This document shows positions 16,159 to 23,677 of a stretch of DNA of 64,000 nt, one piece after another. The notes under the pieces are model-generated. The model did not search any database, was not told the origin of the DNA, and saw only the letters and a program-made list of their open reading frames with translations. This DNA comes from UBA1756 sp045222555 (lineage in GTDB: Bacteria; Bacteroidota; Bacteroidia; Bacteroidales; WCHB1-69). Position 1 is the stretch's first letter; each line of letters opens with the position of its first letter. The stretch is taken from contig JBGUYY010000082.1 of the NCBI GenBank assembly GCA_045222555.1, positions 24,248 through 88,247 of the forward strand, given 5' to 3'. Both the position numbers and the translations under genes were made by a program.

Positions 16159-17717
16159 CCGAGATACAGATTTCCAACATCCGCATTCCCGTCACCGTTC
16201 CGCAGGAGCGGCTTCGCGACATGGTGCTTCAGAAATTCGCCATTGAAGAGGATAATGTTTTGGATTTCAAAATCTTGCGTGCGTCAGTAGATGCTCGAAA
16301 GAAGAGCGATGTGGTGTATGATTATCGGGTGCGATTATCCCTAAAAAGTGTTAATGATACGTTGCTGAAACATCTTGATGTGAAACTTTACGAGCCGCCC
16401 GCGCCAATGCAATATCCGAAATGGCCGCATCAGCTGCGTCCGGTGGTCGTGGGTTTCGGTCCCGCCGGGATGTTCGCAGCCCTCTACCTGGCCCGCTGCG
16501 GGGCGCGTCCTATTGTGGTGGAACGCGGCAGCTGCATTGAAGCGCGCAAGCAGGAGGTGCAGAAGTTCATGAAAGAGCGCGTGTTGGACCCCGACTCGAA
16601 CGTGCAGTTCGGCGAGGGCGGCGCCGGCACCTTCTCCGACGGCAAGCTCACCACCAACCTGCACAACGAGCACATCGGCTTTGTGCTGGAGGAGTTCTAC
16701 CGGCACGGCGCCACCGAGGATGTCACCTACGCCGCGCAGCCCCATGTGGGCACCGACTACTTGGAGAAGGTGGTGCGCAACATCCGCCAGGAAATCATCG
16801 AGCTGGGCGGCGAAGTCCACTTCAACACCTGCTTCACCGACTACACCTCCCACCCCGACCATCATCTTACCATACTTTGTAACAACGATTTACAATTTGA
16901 AACCCAGCATCTTCTGCTCTGCCTGGGGCATTCAGCCCGCGACACCATCCGCCATCTTTACCAAAAAGGATTGGAGATGGAGCCCAAGAGTTTCTCCATT
17001 GGCGTGCGGGTGGAACATTTGCAGAAGAAGGTGAACGCCATGCAATACGGCCGCTTCGCTTCCTGTCTGCCGCCGGCCTCTTACAAGGGGGCGGTACATC
17101 TGAAGGAGCGCGGCGTATATACATTCTGTATGTGTCCGGGCGGCACCGTGATGGCCTCGGCGAGCGAGCCGAACACCATTGTCACCAACGGCATGAGCGA
17201 GAAGAGCCGCGACAAGGCCAACGCCAACAGCGCGCTGTTGGTGAGCGTGGAGCCTTCCGACTTCTACCGCGAGTCGCCGCTCGATGGCTTAGACTATCAG
17301 GAGGTTTTCGAGCGCAAGGCCTTCGAGGTGGCCCGCGACTACCGGGCTCCTGCCAACCTGATGCGCGAGTTTTTGGCCGGCAAGGTGGCCACTGCCCCTC
17401 GGAGTGTGAAGCCGTCGTACCCGCACGGCGTGGTGTTCTGCGACCTGAAGCGCTGTCTGCCCGACTATGTGGTGGCGGCCCTGCGCGAGGCGGTGCCGCA
17501 GTTCGACCGCCGACTGCGCGGCTTCAACGATCCAGATGCGGTGCTGACGGGTGTGGAGACGCGCTCCTCCTCGCCGGTGCGGATTTTACGCAACGAGCTA
17601 CGCCAAAGCAACATAGAAGGCATCTATCCTGTCGGGGAAGGGGCGGGCTACGCAGGGGGCATCACCTCCGCCGCCATCGACGGGCTGCGGACTGCTATTG
17701 CGATAGCTGGGGAGTAA
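16155..17717 (+). CDS. FAD-dependent oxidoreductase, COG2509 type
   Basis: A 520-residue flavoprotein. An N-terminal alpha/beta module of about 95 residues (ISNIRIPVTVPQERL) precedes the FAD site VVVGFGPAGMFAALYLARCG, as in the uncharacterised dehydrogenase family COG2509. The patch QFGEGGAGTFSDGKL and the C-terminal GEGAGYAGGITSAAIDG are conserved features. Substrate is unknown. It is the last gene of the ligA operon, sharing an ATGA with the preceding flavoprotein. Confidence 0.85.
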   Translation: MTEIQISNIRIPVTVPQERLRDMVLQKFAIEEDNVLDFKILRASVDARKKSDVVYDYRVRLSLKSVNDTLLKHLDVKLYEPPAPMQYPKWPHQLRPVVVGFGPAGMFAALYLARCGARPIVVERGSCIEARKQEVQKFMKERVLDPDSNVQFGEGGAGTFSDGKLTTNLHNEHIGFVLEEFYRHGATEDVTYAAQPHVGTDYLEKVVRNIRQEIIELGGEVHFNTCFTDYTSHPDHHLTILCNNDLQFETQHLLLCLGHSARDTIRHLYQKGLEMEPKSFSIGVRVEHLQKKVNAMQYGRFASCLPPASYKGAVHLKERGVYTFCMCPGGTVMASASEPNTIVTNGMSEKSRDKANANSALLVSVEPSDFYRESPLDGLDYQEVFERKAFEVARDYRAPANLMREFLAGKVATAPRSVKPSYPHGVVFCDLKRCLPDYVVAALREAVPQFDRRLRGFNDPDAVLTGVETRSSSPVRILRNELRQSNIEGIYPVGEGAGYAGGITSAAIDGLRTAIAIAGE

Positions 17718-17762
17718 AACATCCACTATCGTTAATTTAATATAATCCATACTACTGAAAAC

Positions 17763-18422
17763 ATGGAGAATCCTACAGACAAACAGAAAGGGAAAGAAAA
17801 ACCATTATTTAAACACAAAACCGCGCTTGTTTTGACAGTGTTAACCGTGGTTTTATGGGTGACTTTCGCCACTGTTAGGTTGCTTTTGCCAAAGTTCACG
17901 CATTTGGCATATATGGGCGACGGTTGGCTGCTCATAGCGGCCACAATACTCACTTCCGTGACATGTGCTTGTTGGTTTCATATACTTTCTAAACCATGGC
18001 ATCCTATTGGGAAGGTTGTGTTATGGATAGTCTATCCCGTGCTTACACTCTTTTGGTTATTTTGCATTTTGTTTGGATATGGGTATTTGGAACGGGATAT
18101 TCTGACAGACAGATCCATAAAAGCCACAAATGATGAACATTACGTGCTTCATCGCAACTTTGATGGCACTGTCAACCTTACTTCATTATACCACCGACAA
18201 GGTTTTCTCGAAAAGGAGGTCTGTTGGCTCGACTTCTACTCCCCCTACACTTCAAAGGAGACTCTTCAGGTTTATGAAGATTTAGATGTCATTGTTTTCG
18301 AATACTTTGATGATTATTCAAAGCAAGGCCAAAAAGACCTGTATCATTTCAATGGAGATTTGTATGAAGGGGCGGCGCGGGATTCTGTTTTATGCCTGCT
18401 CCCTCCTTCTAAATCAGAATAA
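17763..18422 (+). CDS. Hypothetical membrane protein with three helices
   Basis: A 219-residue protein I do not recognise. Three hydrophobic helices lie at about residues 19-44, 53-77 and 83-112, followed by a soluble tail of about 105 residues (RSIKATNDEHYVLHRNFDG onward) rich in Tyr, Asp and Phe. The preceding spacer holds no clear -7 box. Base composition is more AT-rich than the neighbouring housekeeping genes. It opens the accessory islet at 17.7-22.3 kb and converges on another unknown membrane protein. Confidence 0.65.
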   Translation: MENPTDKQKGKEKPLFKHKTALVLTVLTVVLWVTFATVRLLLPKFTHLAYMGDGWLLIAATILTSVTCACWFHILSKPWHPIGKVVLWIVYPVLTLFWLFCILFGYGYLERDILTDRSIKATNDEHYVLHRNFDGTVNLTSLYHRQGFLEKEVCWLDFYSPYTSKETLQVYEDLDVIVFEYFDDYSKQGQKDLYHFNGDLYEGAARDSVLCLLPPSKSE

Positions 18423-18443
18423 AATATCGTAGGAGTAAGATAC

Positions 18444-19220
18444 TTAATTCTCCTCCAGCACTTTCCATAAATCATCATCAAAATATCCGTTGTTATCAGA
18501 TTCTATAGAACAAGCGCAGTCCGCTTTTACGGGATGCGACGGATAGACCGTATGATAGAGTACGACACGGCTTTCAAGGGGCATTCCTTCCAGAGGGTCC
18601 TTGTCACCCGTGAGGCGCATTCCCAGCACCAAGGCGGGGTCGTGCAACGGCGCTCTCCAGCCATCGAAAATACAAATGCGGGTGTGATAACGGAAATGCA
18701 TTCCCAAGATGCGTTCCGTCATCGGATTTTTGGTGGCATATTCTTCATTCTGAATCTTTTTGGCGGCACTGGAGAACAACAATGCCGACACAATGGCACC
18801 CACCACACATAAGGTAACGCCGCTAAAATACCAGATTCTGACAACGTTACGGACAGGATGCACCACATTCTTCCAAATCAACAAGAAAAGAAACCATATT
18901 GGCACAGGGAACAGCAATATTCCCCATTCCAAGAAAAGCAACCAATAGGCGTAAACACCGGTACTAATGCCGCAAATCAGCGCATTAACCTGCCAAAAGC
19001 GAGTGCGTTCAATCCACGTGAAGGTGATAATGTTAATGAAACAGATGATTTGCAATATCATTGCCCAGGGGACAAAGACACAAAAACCACCATTAATTGT
19101 GACATTAATCAATATGGAAACAACAATGAGAATTGCATTCACAATAGGGAACTTACGGTCCCATTTCTTCTGATCGCCAAGCTGCTGAAAGAAAAGACGG
19201 ATATTTTTCATGGAAATCAT
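18444..19220 (-). CDS. Hypothetical membrane protein with about five helices
   Basis: A protein of 258 residues from ATG 19220 (or 255 from ATG 19211). Five hydrophobic segments occupy roughly residues 20-165. They are followed by a soluble C-terminal domain of about 90 residues with two cysteines (ADCACSIES) that may face the periplasm. The layout, helices then a short soluble tail, echoes the convergent gene at 17763, though I see no clear homology. The frame stays open to 19373, but that extension is written by a 122-bp non-coding repeat, so I reject it. No Shine-Dalgarno or -7 box is obvious. Confidence 0.6.
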   Translation of the reverse strand: MISMKNIRLFFQQLGDQKKWDRKFPIVNAILIVVSILINVTINGGFCVFVPWAMILQIICFINIITFTWIERTRFWQVNALICGISTGVYAYWLLFLEWGILLFPVPIWFLFLLIWKNVVHPVRNVVRIWYFSGVTLCVVGAIVSALLFSSAAKKIQNEEYATKNPMTERILGMHFRYHTRICIFDGWRAPLHDPALVLGMRLTGDKDPLEGMPLESRVVLYHTVYPSHPVKADCACSIESDNNGYFDDDLWKVLEEN

Positions 19221-19528
19221 TGATGAACTACCTTGGGAATAACGGATGACATAAACGGAATATTGCAAGGAGTATTTGACTTTTGAATCAATAGTGCTAA
19301 GAGGCCGAATCAGACATGGGTGATTTCGTGACGCGCTCCCAGAGGGAGAAATTTTCAATAACTCCGCATGCAATGTGGGGTGCGGACAAGGCCATCCATA
19401 TCATAGCGTGCAGGAAGCACGCGCTTACATTCATCCATTGAGAACGCGTGCCCGTTCGCCCTAAATAAAAAAAATTAGACTTTAAGACATCACAAGTTTA
19501 ACGTACTCGAAATATCAAGTAATAAAAA
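19221..19528. other. 308-base spacer with repeat elements
   Basis: No gene is supported here. It holds copy A of the 122-bp multi-hairpin element (19331-19452), an A-rich stretch, and the first copy of a 36-bp direct repeat that runs into the stop of the next minus-strand gene. Confidence 0.6.
19331..19452 (+). repeat. 122-bp multi-hairpin element, copy A
   Basis: Matches copy B (20935-21056) over the full 122 bases with about nine substitutions and no gaps. It contains three inverted repeats: CTCCC/GGGAG (loop AGA), ACTCCGCAT/ATGTGGGGT (loop GCA, with two G-U pairs in plus-strand RNA), and GCGTGC/GCACGC (loop AGGAA). No tandem array and no transposase is nearby. Confidence 0.85.
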
Positions 19529-19533
19529 CTATT
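19498..19533 (-). repeat. 36-bp direct repeat, copy 1
   Basis: Plus-strand core TTAACGTACTCGAAATATCA, then AGTAATAAAAACTATT. Three mismatches to copy 2 at 19890-19925. It overlaps the stop codon of the minus-strand lipoprotein gene. Confidence 0.75.
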
Positions 19534-19843
19534 TCTCCCTGCAAGTGGTGTTATAGTGTAGGCGGAGTCCTACTTCAGGATGGTCAACCCCGACAGAGTC
19601 GTAATAGTTGAGCGATTCGCAGTCGTCAGACTGGAGAAGCGTGTCATAAATGTATGTCTTGGGTTGGACTACTATGTCAGATTTATCATAGTAACCCCCT
19701 CCTGAAGCGAGCCATGCTGCCGAGTCCACTACTTCGTTGGCGATACCGCTTGCACATTCACAAAGATGCTCTTTCTTGCAGCCCGTGACCATAATGGCCA
19801 GTGCGACAGTGACAAAATACAATGGAATTAGAATTTTTTTCAT
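19529..19843 (-). CDS. Small lipoprotein of unknown function
   Basis: A 104-residue lipoprotein. Signal peptide followed by lipobox VTGC with Cys22, then a short Cys-containing mature part (LCECASGI, DDCES, NTTCREK). The four extra cysteines suggest disulfides in the periplasm or outside the cell. No known family is recognised. It lies 99 bases downstream of a barrel protein gene on the same strand, with a heptad repeat and the second 36-bp repeat between them, so the two may share a transcript. Confidence 0.7.
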   Translation of the reverse strand: MKKILIPLYFVTVALAIMVTGCKKEHLCECASGIANEVVDSAAWLASGGGYYDKSDIVVQPKTYIYDTLLQSDDCESLNYYDSVGVDHPEVGLRLHYNTTCREK

Positions 19844-19862
19844 GTGGTAAGGATTTATATTA

Positions 19863-19890
19863 ACTTTTCAATTCTCAGTTTTCAGTGTTT
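19863..19890 (-). repeat. Heptad microsatellite, minus-strand sense, 4 units
   Basis: Read on the minus strand: AAACACT, GAAAACT, GAGAATT, GAAAAGT. It lies between two minus-strand genes, in the same sense as their transcription. Confidence 0.6.
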
Positions 19891-19925
19891 TAACGTACTC
19901 GAAATATCAGGTCATAAAAACTGTT
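19890..19925 (-). repeat. 36-bp direct repeat, copy 2
   Basis: Plus-strand core TTAACGTACTCGAAATATCA followed by GGTCATAAAAACTGTT. It ends 17 bases beyond the stop codon of the minus-strand barrel gene, a position like that of copy 1. Confidence 0.75.
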
Positions 19926-19942
19926 GGTGACGGTGAAATCAG

Positions 19943-20530
19943 CTAAAACCGGTGGGTATAGCCGACATTCAGCATGATGTTGTAGCGGGGAATATCGTGG
20001 CTCCAATTGTACGAGTTGTCATGGTATACATGCTCGAACCCTTCAATGATTGCTCCGTGTAAACCAATTTCAATTTGGTCGTTTGAGGTGATGGGAATAT
20101 AACCTCCTAAGCCGATTGTACCTCCCACATGGAGTATTTCTTTGGCATTGGCAGCGGTGGGGGTGTTAAGGGCGATGCCAAACAGCGCGCCACCTCGCAC
20201 ATAGAAATGATGAACGTGAAACTCCATTTCACAAGGGAATTGCAGGCTATTTATGCCCATTTCACCTTGATTGCCGAAAAAGCCTTCGTAACGTATGCCT
20301 GCCAGCACTCTCCACAAGTGATGAAAATCGTAGCTCATGCCCACCCCCAGACCGAAACCGGGAGTAACCCCCTCCTGAAAGATAGGATAACGGCAGAATC
20401 CGCCGCCCACTTGAGCCGTAATACCATATTGCTTTTGAAAACCAGACTCTTCAGAAGTCTGTGCCATCGTGGAGACTGCACAGCCCAAAATGATGATGAG
20501 GATGAAGGATTTGATTTTTAAGCTATTCAT
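19943..20530 (-). CDS. Outer-membrane beta-barrel-like protein
   Basis: A 195-residue exported protein. Signal peptide about 1-24 ending STMAQ, then alternating strands typical of small eight-stranded barrels (YGITAQVGGGFCRY, GFGLGVGMSYDFHHLW, HFYVRGGALFGIAL, NIMLNVGYTHRF) and a C-terminal Phe, the usual signal for the BAM machinery. ATG 20530 was chosen because it begins the signal peptide; the frame is open to 20623, but those residues have no such signal. The promoter at 20644-20651 then gives a leader of about 108 nucleotides. Function unknown. Confidence 0.75.
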   Translation of the reverse strand: MNSLKIKSFILIIILGCAVSTMAQTSEESGFQKQYGITAQVGGGFCRYPIFQEGVTPGFGLGVGMSYDFHHLWRVLAGIRYEGFFGNQGEMGINSLQFPCEMEFHVHHFYVRGGALFGIALNTPTAANAKEILHVGGTIGLGGYIPITSNDQIEIGLHGAIIEGFEHVYHDNSYNWSHDIPRYNIMLNVGYTHRF

Positions 20531-20643
20531 AGTATAAGTACTCTTTAATTTTCGAATCATGGGGACTTCTATTTTTACTATTTTCTCGCCAACTCCCCAG
20601 ACCTTGCGAAGTCCGTTAGACAAAGACTGAAAAGTTGACGCTG

Positions 20644-20651
20644 CAAAGTTA
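20644..20651 (-). promoter_or_regulatory. -7 box TAACTTTG for barrel gene
   Basis: Minus-strand TAACTTTG followed by C. A TTG (plus-strand CAA 20671-20673) lies 19 bases upstream as -33 element. This is one of the best-spaced promoters of the window. Confidence 0.75.
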
Positions 20652-20742
20652 CATATTATTTTCTCATTTCCAACAATTTAGCTATATTTTTTTGAAATTT
20701 ATCGGGGGGGGTAATATATTGGTATTCAGTGTGTTATAAAAT

Positions 20743-20841
20743 TCAATTCATACCCAATCGTTTGATCTGTTCGTATCTGATGAGGTTGTAAACCAGTCCG
20801 GAGAAGATGATGTAGACCGCATTTAGGAGAAAGCCCACTAA
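20743..20841 (-). pseudogene. Possible remnant of a membrane protein gene
   Basis: A minus-strand frame without a start codon, closed upstream by a stop, encodes about 32 residues that look like a real membrane-protein tail: FLLNAVYIIFSGLVYNLI followed by RYEQIKRLGMN and TGA. The hydrophobic stretch ending in a charged tail is unlikely by chance but too short to assign to a family. It may be the scar of a gene lost next to the repeat. Confidence 0.3.
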
Positions 20842-20934
20842 CGTACCCCTCCCCTACCCTCCCCAACTTCCCAATAACCGTCCGAAAGCAACGCAGCGAC
20901 AAGAAATTGCCGCTGATTTTTGTTCAGCTCTTTA

Positions 20935-21056
20935 ACGCGCTCCCGGAGGGAGCAAGTTTCAATAACCCCACATGCAATGTGGGGTACGGGCAAGGCCATC
21001 CATATCATAGCGTGCAGGAAGCACGCGCTTTCATTCATTCATTGAGAACGCGTGCC
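20935..21056 (+). repeat. 122-bp multi-hairpin element, copy B
   Basis: Same length as copy A. Its hairpins are more perfect: GCTCCC/GGGAGC (loop GGA), ACCCCACAT/ATGTGGGGT (loop GCA), and GCGTGC/GCACGC (loop AGGAA). A further hairpin CGTGCC-TTT-GGCACG straddles its 3' border (21051-21065). It lies 33 bases beyond the stop of the minus-strand YARHG gene. Confidence 0.85.
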
Positions 21057-21089
21057 TTTGGCACGATTATTGCCAAGGTCGACACTTGC

Positions 21090-22307
21090 CTACTGCTCCC
21101 AAAACTTCATCCAGGCCTTTTCTTCGTCTGTAAGAGGCTCTTTTTCGGGCTTGTACGCTGGATTGGGAACATACCAACTGGCACCGGAGAAATATTCTTG
21201 CAACCGCTTTTCATCAAACACATATCCGTGATATGCCAATGGGAAGTGCTGTAGAATGTATTTTTCATTCGTTGAAATAGAGGTAGTATCACCTCCCCCG
21301 TATGAAATATAACCAGTAAAATAATGAGGATTCAGTTTCTGATATTCCCACTGAAAGGCTTTCATCCATTGTCCAACCTCTTCGTTATTTTTCCAGAACC
21401 ACGTAATCAATTGTGGTCTGCGAATAAACAGCTCGCCATCTGGGTGGAAGTTCTCGCGATGAAAGCTAATGCCTCCCTTTTGGATGTGAAAAAAACTACG
21501 TTGTTGTTCATCATATGAATCCAATACGGTGTAGTTTTTATTGCCTATACCATTAATGGTCCAGTCGTCGTTGTCTTTAAAGAAGGTGGGAGCTATCGCA
21601 AACGACTCACAATCACCCAAATTAATATTCAACGTGAAATCGTCAATCTGGTGGTTTGCCCAGCGATTGGCAGCGGTCAGAATATAGTCGAACCAGTAGT
21701 AGTCACCAACATACATGGACAATTCATAATTGTAAGTGTGCTGGATAACATTCAGTCCTTTATTGAAATGGGCTTTGAAATGATACACATAGTGGAAAGG
21801 ACACTCCAAGCCTGGATAATTACGAAGCGTATCTTTGCACTGCTGAGAAGTCAGCGACTGAATTTTCCCATTTTGAAAATAGGGATGAGAGAAGTCAGTA
21901 CCTTTATTTTTTTTATTATCAGAAAAATAAAAGGGAATACCATCGGCAGTGGTAAGATAGGGGACATGAGCAATATCATAAGAAAGAATGTCCCCATTCA
22001 TCATTACCACAAAATCATGTATGTAAGGTTGTTGGGGAAAATTAAAAAGATAGTTCCCATTATAGGGGGCTGGCGCCTCGAAGCCCACCAGCAGATCCTT
22101 TGCGTCCACGGGATTGAAAAACTCGTAATAAACCGTCACCTCCAGATGGCGGCCGACACGGTTGATAGTCAAAATTTCCTTCTGAACACGGATGTCACTC
22201 TCGTTAATCGGAATGAGCTGGTTCCCAACGGCACGGAATGAGGCATCATTGGCGGAAAGCAAGGTCAACGCCAAAAGGAAAAGAAAGAAACAGAACGACT
22301 TTTTCAT
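21090..22307 (-). CDS. Secreted protein with C-terminal YARHG domain
   Basis: A 405-residue exported protein with a signal peptide (about 1-19). The N-terminal two thirds (NDASFRAVGNQLIPINESDI, EVTVYYEFFNP) resemble DUF4424-type periplasmic domains. Residues about 345-392 match YARHG: YHGYVFDEKRLQEYFSGASW followed by YVPNPAY. YARHG is an extracellular domain of unknown role, thought to bind cell-wall or peptide ligands. It has no close partner; it is divergent from mtaB, and its 3' side is marked by the 122-bp element. Confidence 0.75.
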   Translation of the reverse strand: MKKSFCFFLFLLALTLLSANDASFRAVGNQLIPINESDIRVQKEILTINRVGRHLEVTVYYEFFNPVDAKDLLVGFEAPAPYNGNYLFNFPQQPYIHDFVVMMNGDILSYDIAHVPYLTTADGIPFYFSDNKKNKGTDFSHPYFQNGKIQSLTSQQCKDTLRNYPGLECPFHYVYHFKAHFNKGLNVIQHTYNYELSMYVGDYYWFDYILTAANRWANHQIDDFTLNINLGDCESFAIAPTFFKDNDDWTINGIGNKNYTVLDSYDEQQRSFFHIQKGGISFHRENFHPDGELFIRRPQLITWFWKNNEEVGQWMKAFQWEYQKLNPHYFTGYISYGGGDTTSISTNEKYILQHFPLAYHGYVFDEKRLQEYFSGASWYVPNPAYKPEKEPLTDEEKAWMKFWEQ

Positions 22308-22356
22308 GATGCAAAATGTTTATGGATGATAAACGAAATGGAATGGGAAAAAATTG

Positions 22357-22364
22357 TACTTTTG
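22357..22364 (+). promoter_or_regulatory. -7 box TACTTTTG for mtaB
   Basis: Plus-strand TACTTTTG followed by C, 22 bases before the mtaB ATG. Confidence 0.7.
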
Positions 22365-22386
22365 CACGCTAAATTGAGCTGTCAAA

Positions 22387-23619
22387 ATGAGCAAGACCTT
22401 CTCCATCCATACTCTGGGCTGCAAGCTGAACTTCAGCGAGTCGTCGGAGATTGCCCGGCGGCTGCAGGAACGCGGCTTTGCCCTCTCCGAACAGCCCGAG
22501 ACCATCATCGTGAACAGCTGCGCGGTGACCGCCACCGCCGAAAAGAAGGTGCGCAACCTGACCTCCCATCTGCACAAGCTGTCACCCGACGCACAGATTG
22601 TGGTGCTCGGCTGCTACGCCGCCCTGCGGTCGGAAGAGATCCTTCGATGGCCCGGTGTGGCCGCCACTTTCGGCAACGAGGACAAGATGAATGTGGTGCC
22701 GTTCCTGTGCGGCGAACCGCTATCCACCAACCTCCGCTTCTCGGCCGCCTTCTCGTCGAACGACCGCACCCGCTCGTTCCTGAAAATACAGGACGGCTGC
22801 GACTACCACTGCACCTACTGCACCGTATGGAAAGCCCGTGGCGAGAGCCGCAGCGACAGCATCCCCAACGTGCTGGCGCAGATCGACCGCATCGTCGAGA
22901 TGGGCATCAAAGAGGTGAACCTCACCGGAGTGAACCTCGGCGACTTCGGCCGGAAAGACGGGAGCAGTTTCTACGAGTTGCTCCGCGCCATCGAGAAGCG
23001 GCACTACCCGCTGCGTTTCCGCATCTCCTCCATCGAGCCCAACCTGCTGACCGATGAAATCATCGCGTTGGCGGCGCAGTCGAAGGTCATCATGCCGCAT
23101 TTCCACATCCCGCTGCAGTCGGCGTGCAACCGCGTGCTGGGTGAAATGCACCGCCGCTACACACGGGAACTGTATGCCGAAAAGGTGCAACGCATCCGCC
23201 AGATGATTCCCGACGCCTGCATCGCCATGGATATCATCGCGGGCTTCCCCGGCGAGACCGATGAGGAATTTACTGACGGACTGCAATTTCTGGAAGACTT
23301 GAACATCAGCTACTGCCATGTTTTCACCTACTCGAAACGTCCCGGCACACCGGCAGCCGCCATGTCGCAGCAGGTGCCGCCACCCGTGAAAAGAGAGCGC
23401 ACCAACCAGCTGCTCGAACTGTCGGAACGCAAGAAGATCGCCTTCTACCGCCAACATATCGGCGAAAAACGCCCCGTGCTCATCGAGTCGGAAAAGAAAG
23501 GCAACCTCATGTTCGGCTTTACCGACAATTATATCAAACTGCAAATCCCCTACGACATCAGTAAAGAAAATTCTATTCAAATTATTGAAATTCAAGAAGA
23601 TAATCTTTCTTTTAAATAA
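22387..23619 (+). CDS. mtaB: tRNA t6A37 methylthiotransferase MtaB
   Basis: A 410-residue radical SAM enzyme that adds a methylthio group to t6A at position 37 of tRNA, giving ms2t6A. The N-terminal UPF0004 domain supplies three cluster cysteines (TLGCKLN, NSCAVT, LGCYA). The radical SAM motif is CDYHCTYC, followed by the family run GESRS. The C-terminal TRAM domain (about 345-405) is short. TsaD, which makes the t6A substrate, is encoded 12 kb away. Confidence 0.95.
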   Translation: MSKTFSIHTLGCKLNFSESSEIARRLQERGFALSEQPETIIVNSCAVTATAEKKVRNLTSHLHKLSPDAQIVVLGCYAALRSEEILRWPGVAATFGNEDKMNVVPFLCGEPLSTNLRFSAAFSSNDRTRSFLKIQDGCDYHCTYCTVWKARGESRSDSIPNVLAQIDRIVEMGIKEVNLTGVNLGDFGRKDGSSFYELLRAIEKRHYPLRFRISSIEPNLLTDEIIALAAQSKVIMPHFHIPLQSACNRVLGEMHRRYTRELYAEKVQRIRQMIPDACIAMDIIAGFPGETDEEFTDGLQFLEDLNISYCHVFTYSKRPGTPAAAMSQQVPPPVKRERTNQLLELSERKKIAFYRQHIGEKRPVLIESEKKGNLMFGFTDNYIKLQIPYDISKENSIQIIEIQEDNLSFK

Positions 23620-23677
23620 AAAACAACTGTAACAAAAGCCGCATTATTTCGTAATAGTCACGAATAATCATACGACA

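Larger units (their letters stand above)
20531..21089. other. 559-base spacer: leader, promoter, G8 tract, gene remnant and repeat
   Basis: From low to high coordinates it holds the leader and promoter of the barrel gene, a run of eight G (20704-20711), a degenerate membrane-protein tail on the minus strand (20743-20841), a C-rich stretch, and copy B of the 122-bp element. No intact gene is supported. Confidence 0.6.

Noticed and set aside
18423..18443. Terminator between the two convergent hypothetical membrane protein genes
   Set aside because: Only a weak short inverted repeat and no T-run; not enough to call.
19221..19373. N-terminal extension of the five-helix membrane protein
   Set aside because: The extra codons are written partly by copy A of the repeat; ATG 19220 or 19211 starts close to the first helix.
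20838..21038. Minus-strand 66-codon gene across the 122-bp element
   Set aside because: It consists almost wholly of the hairpin element and a G-rich spacer, with no signal of protein conservation beyond the repeat itself.
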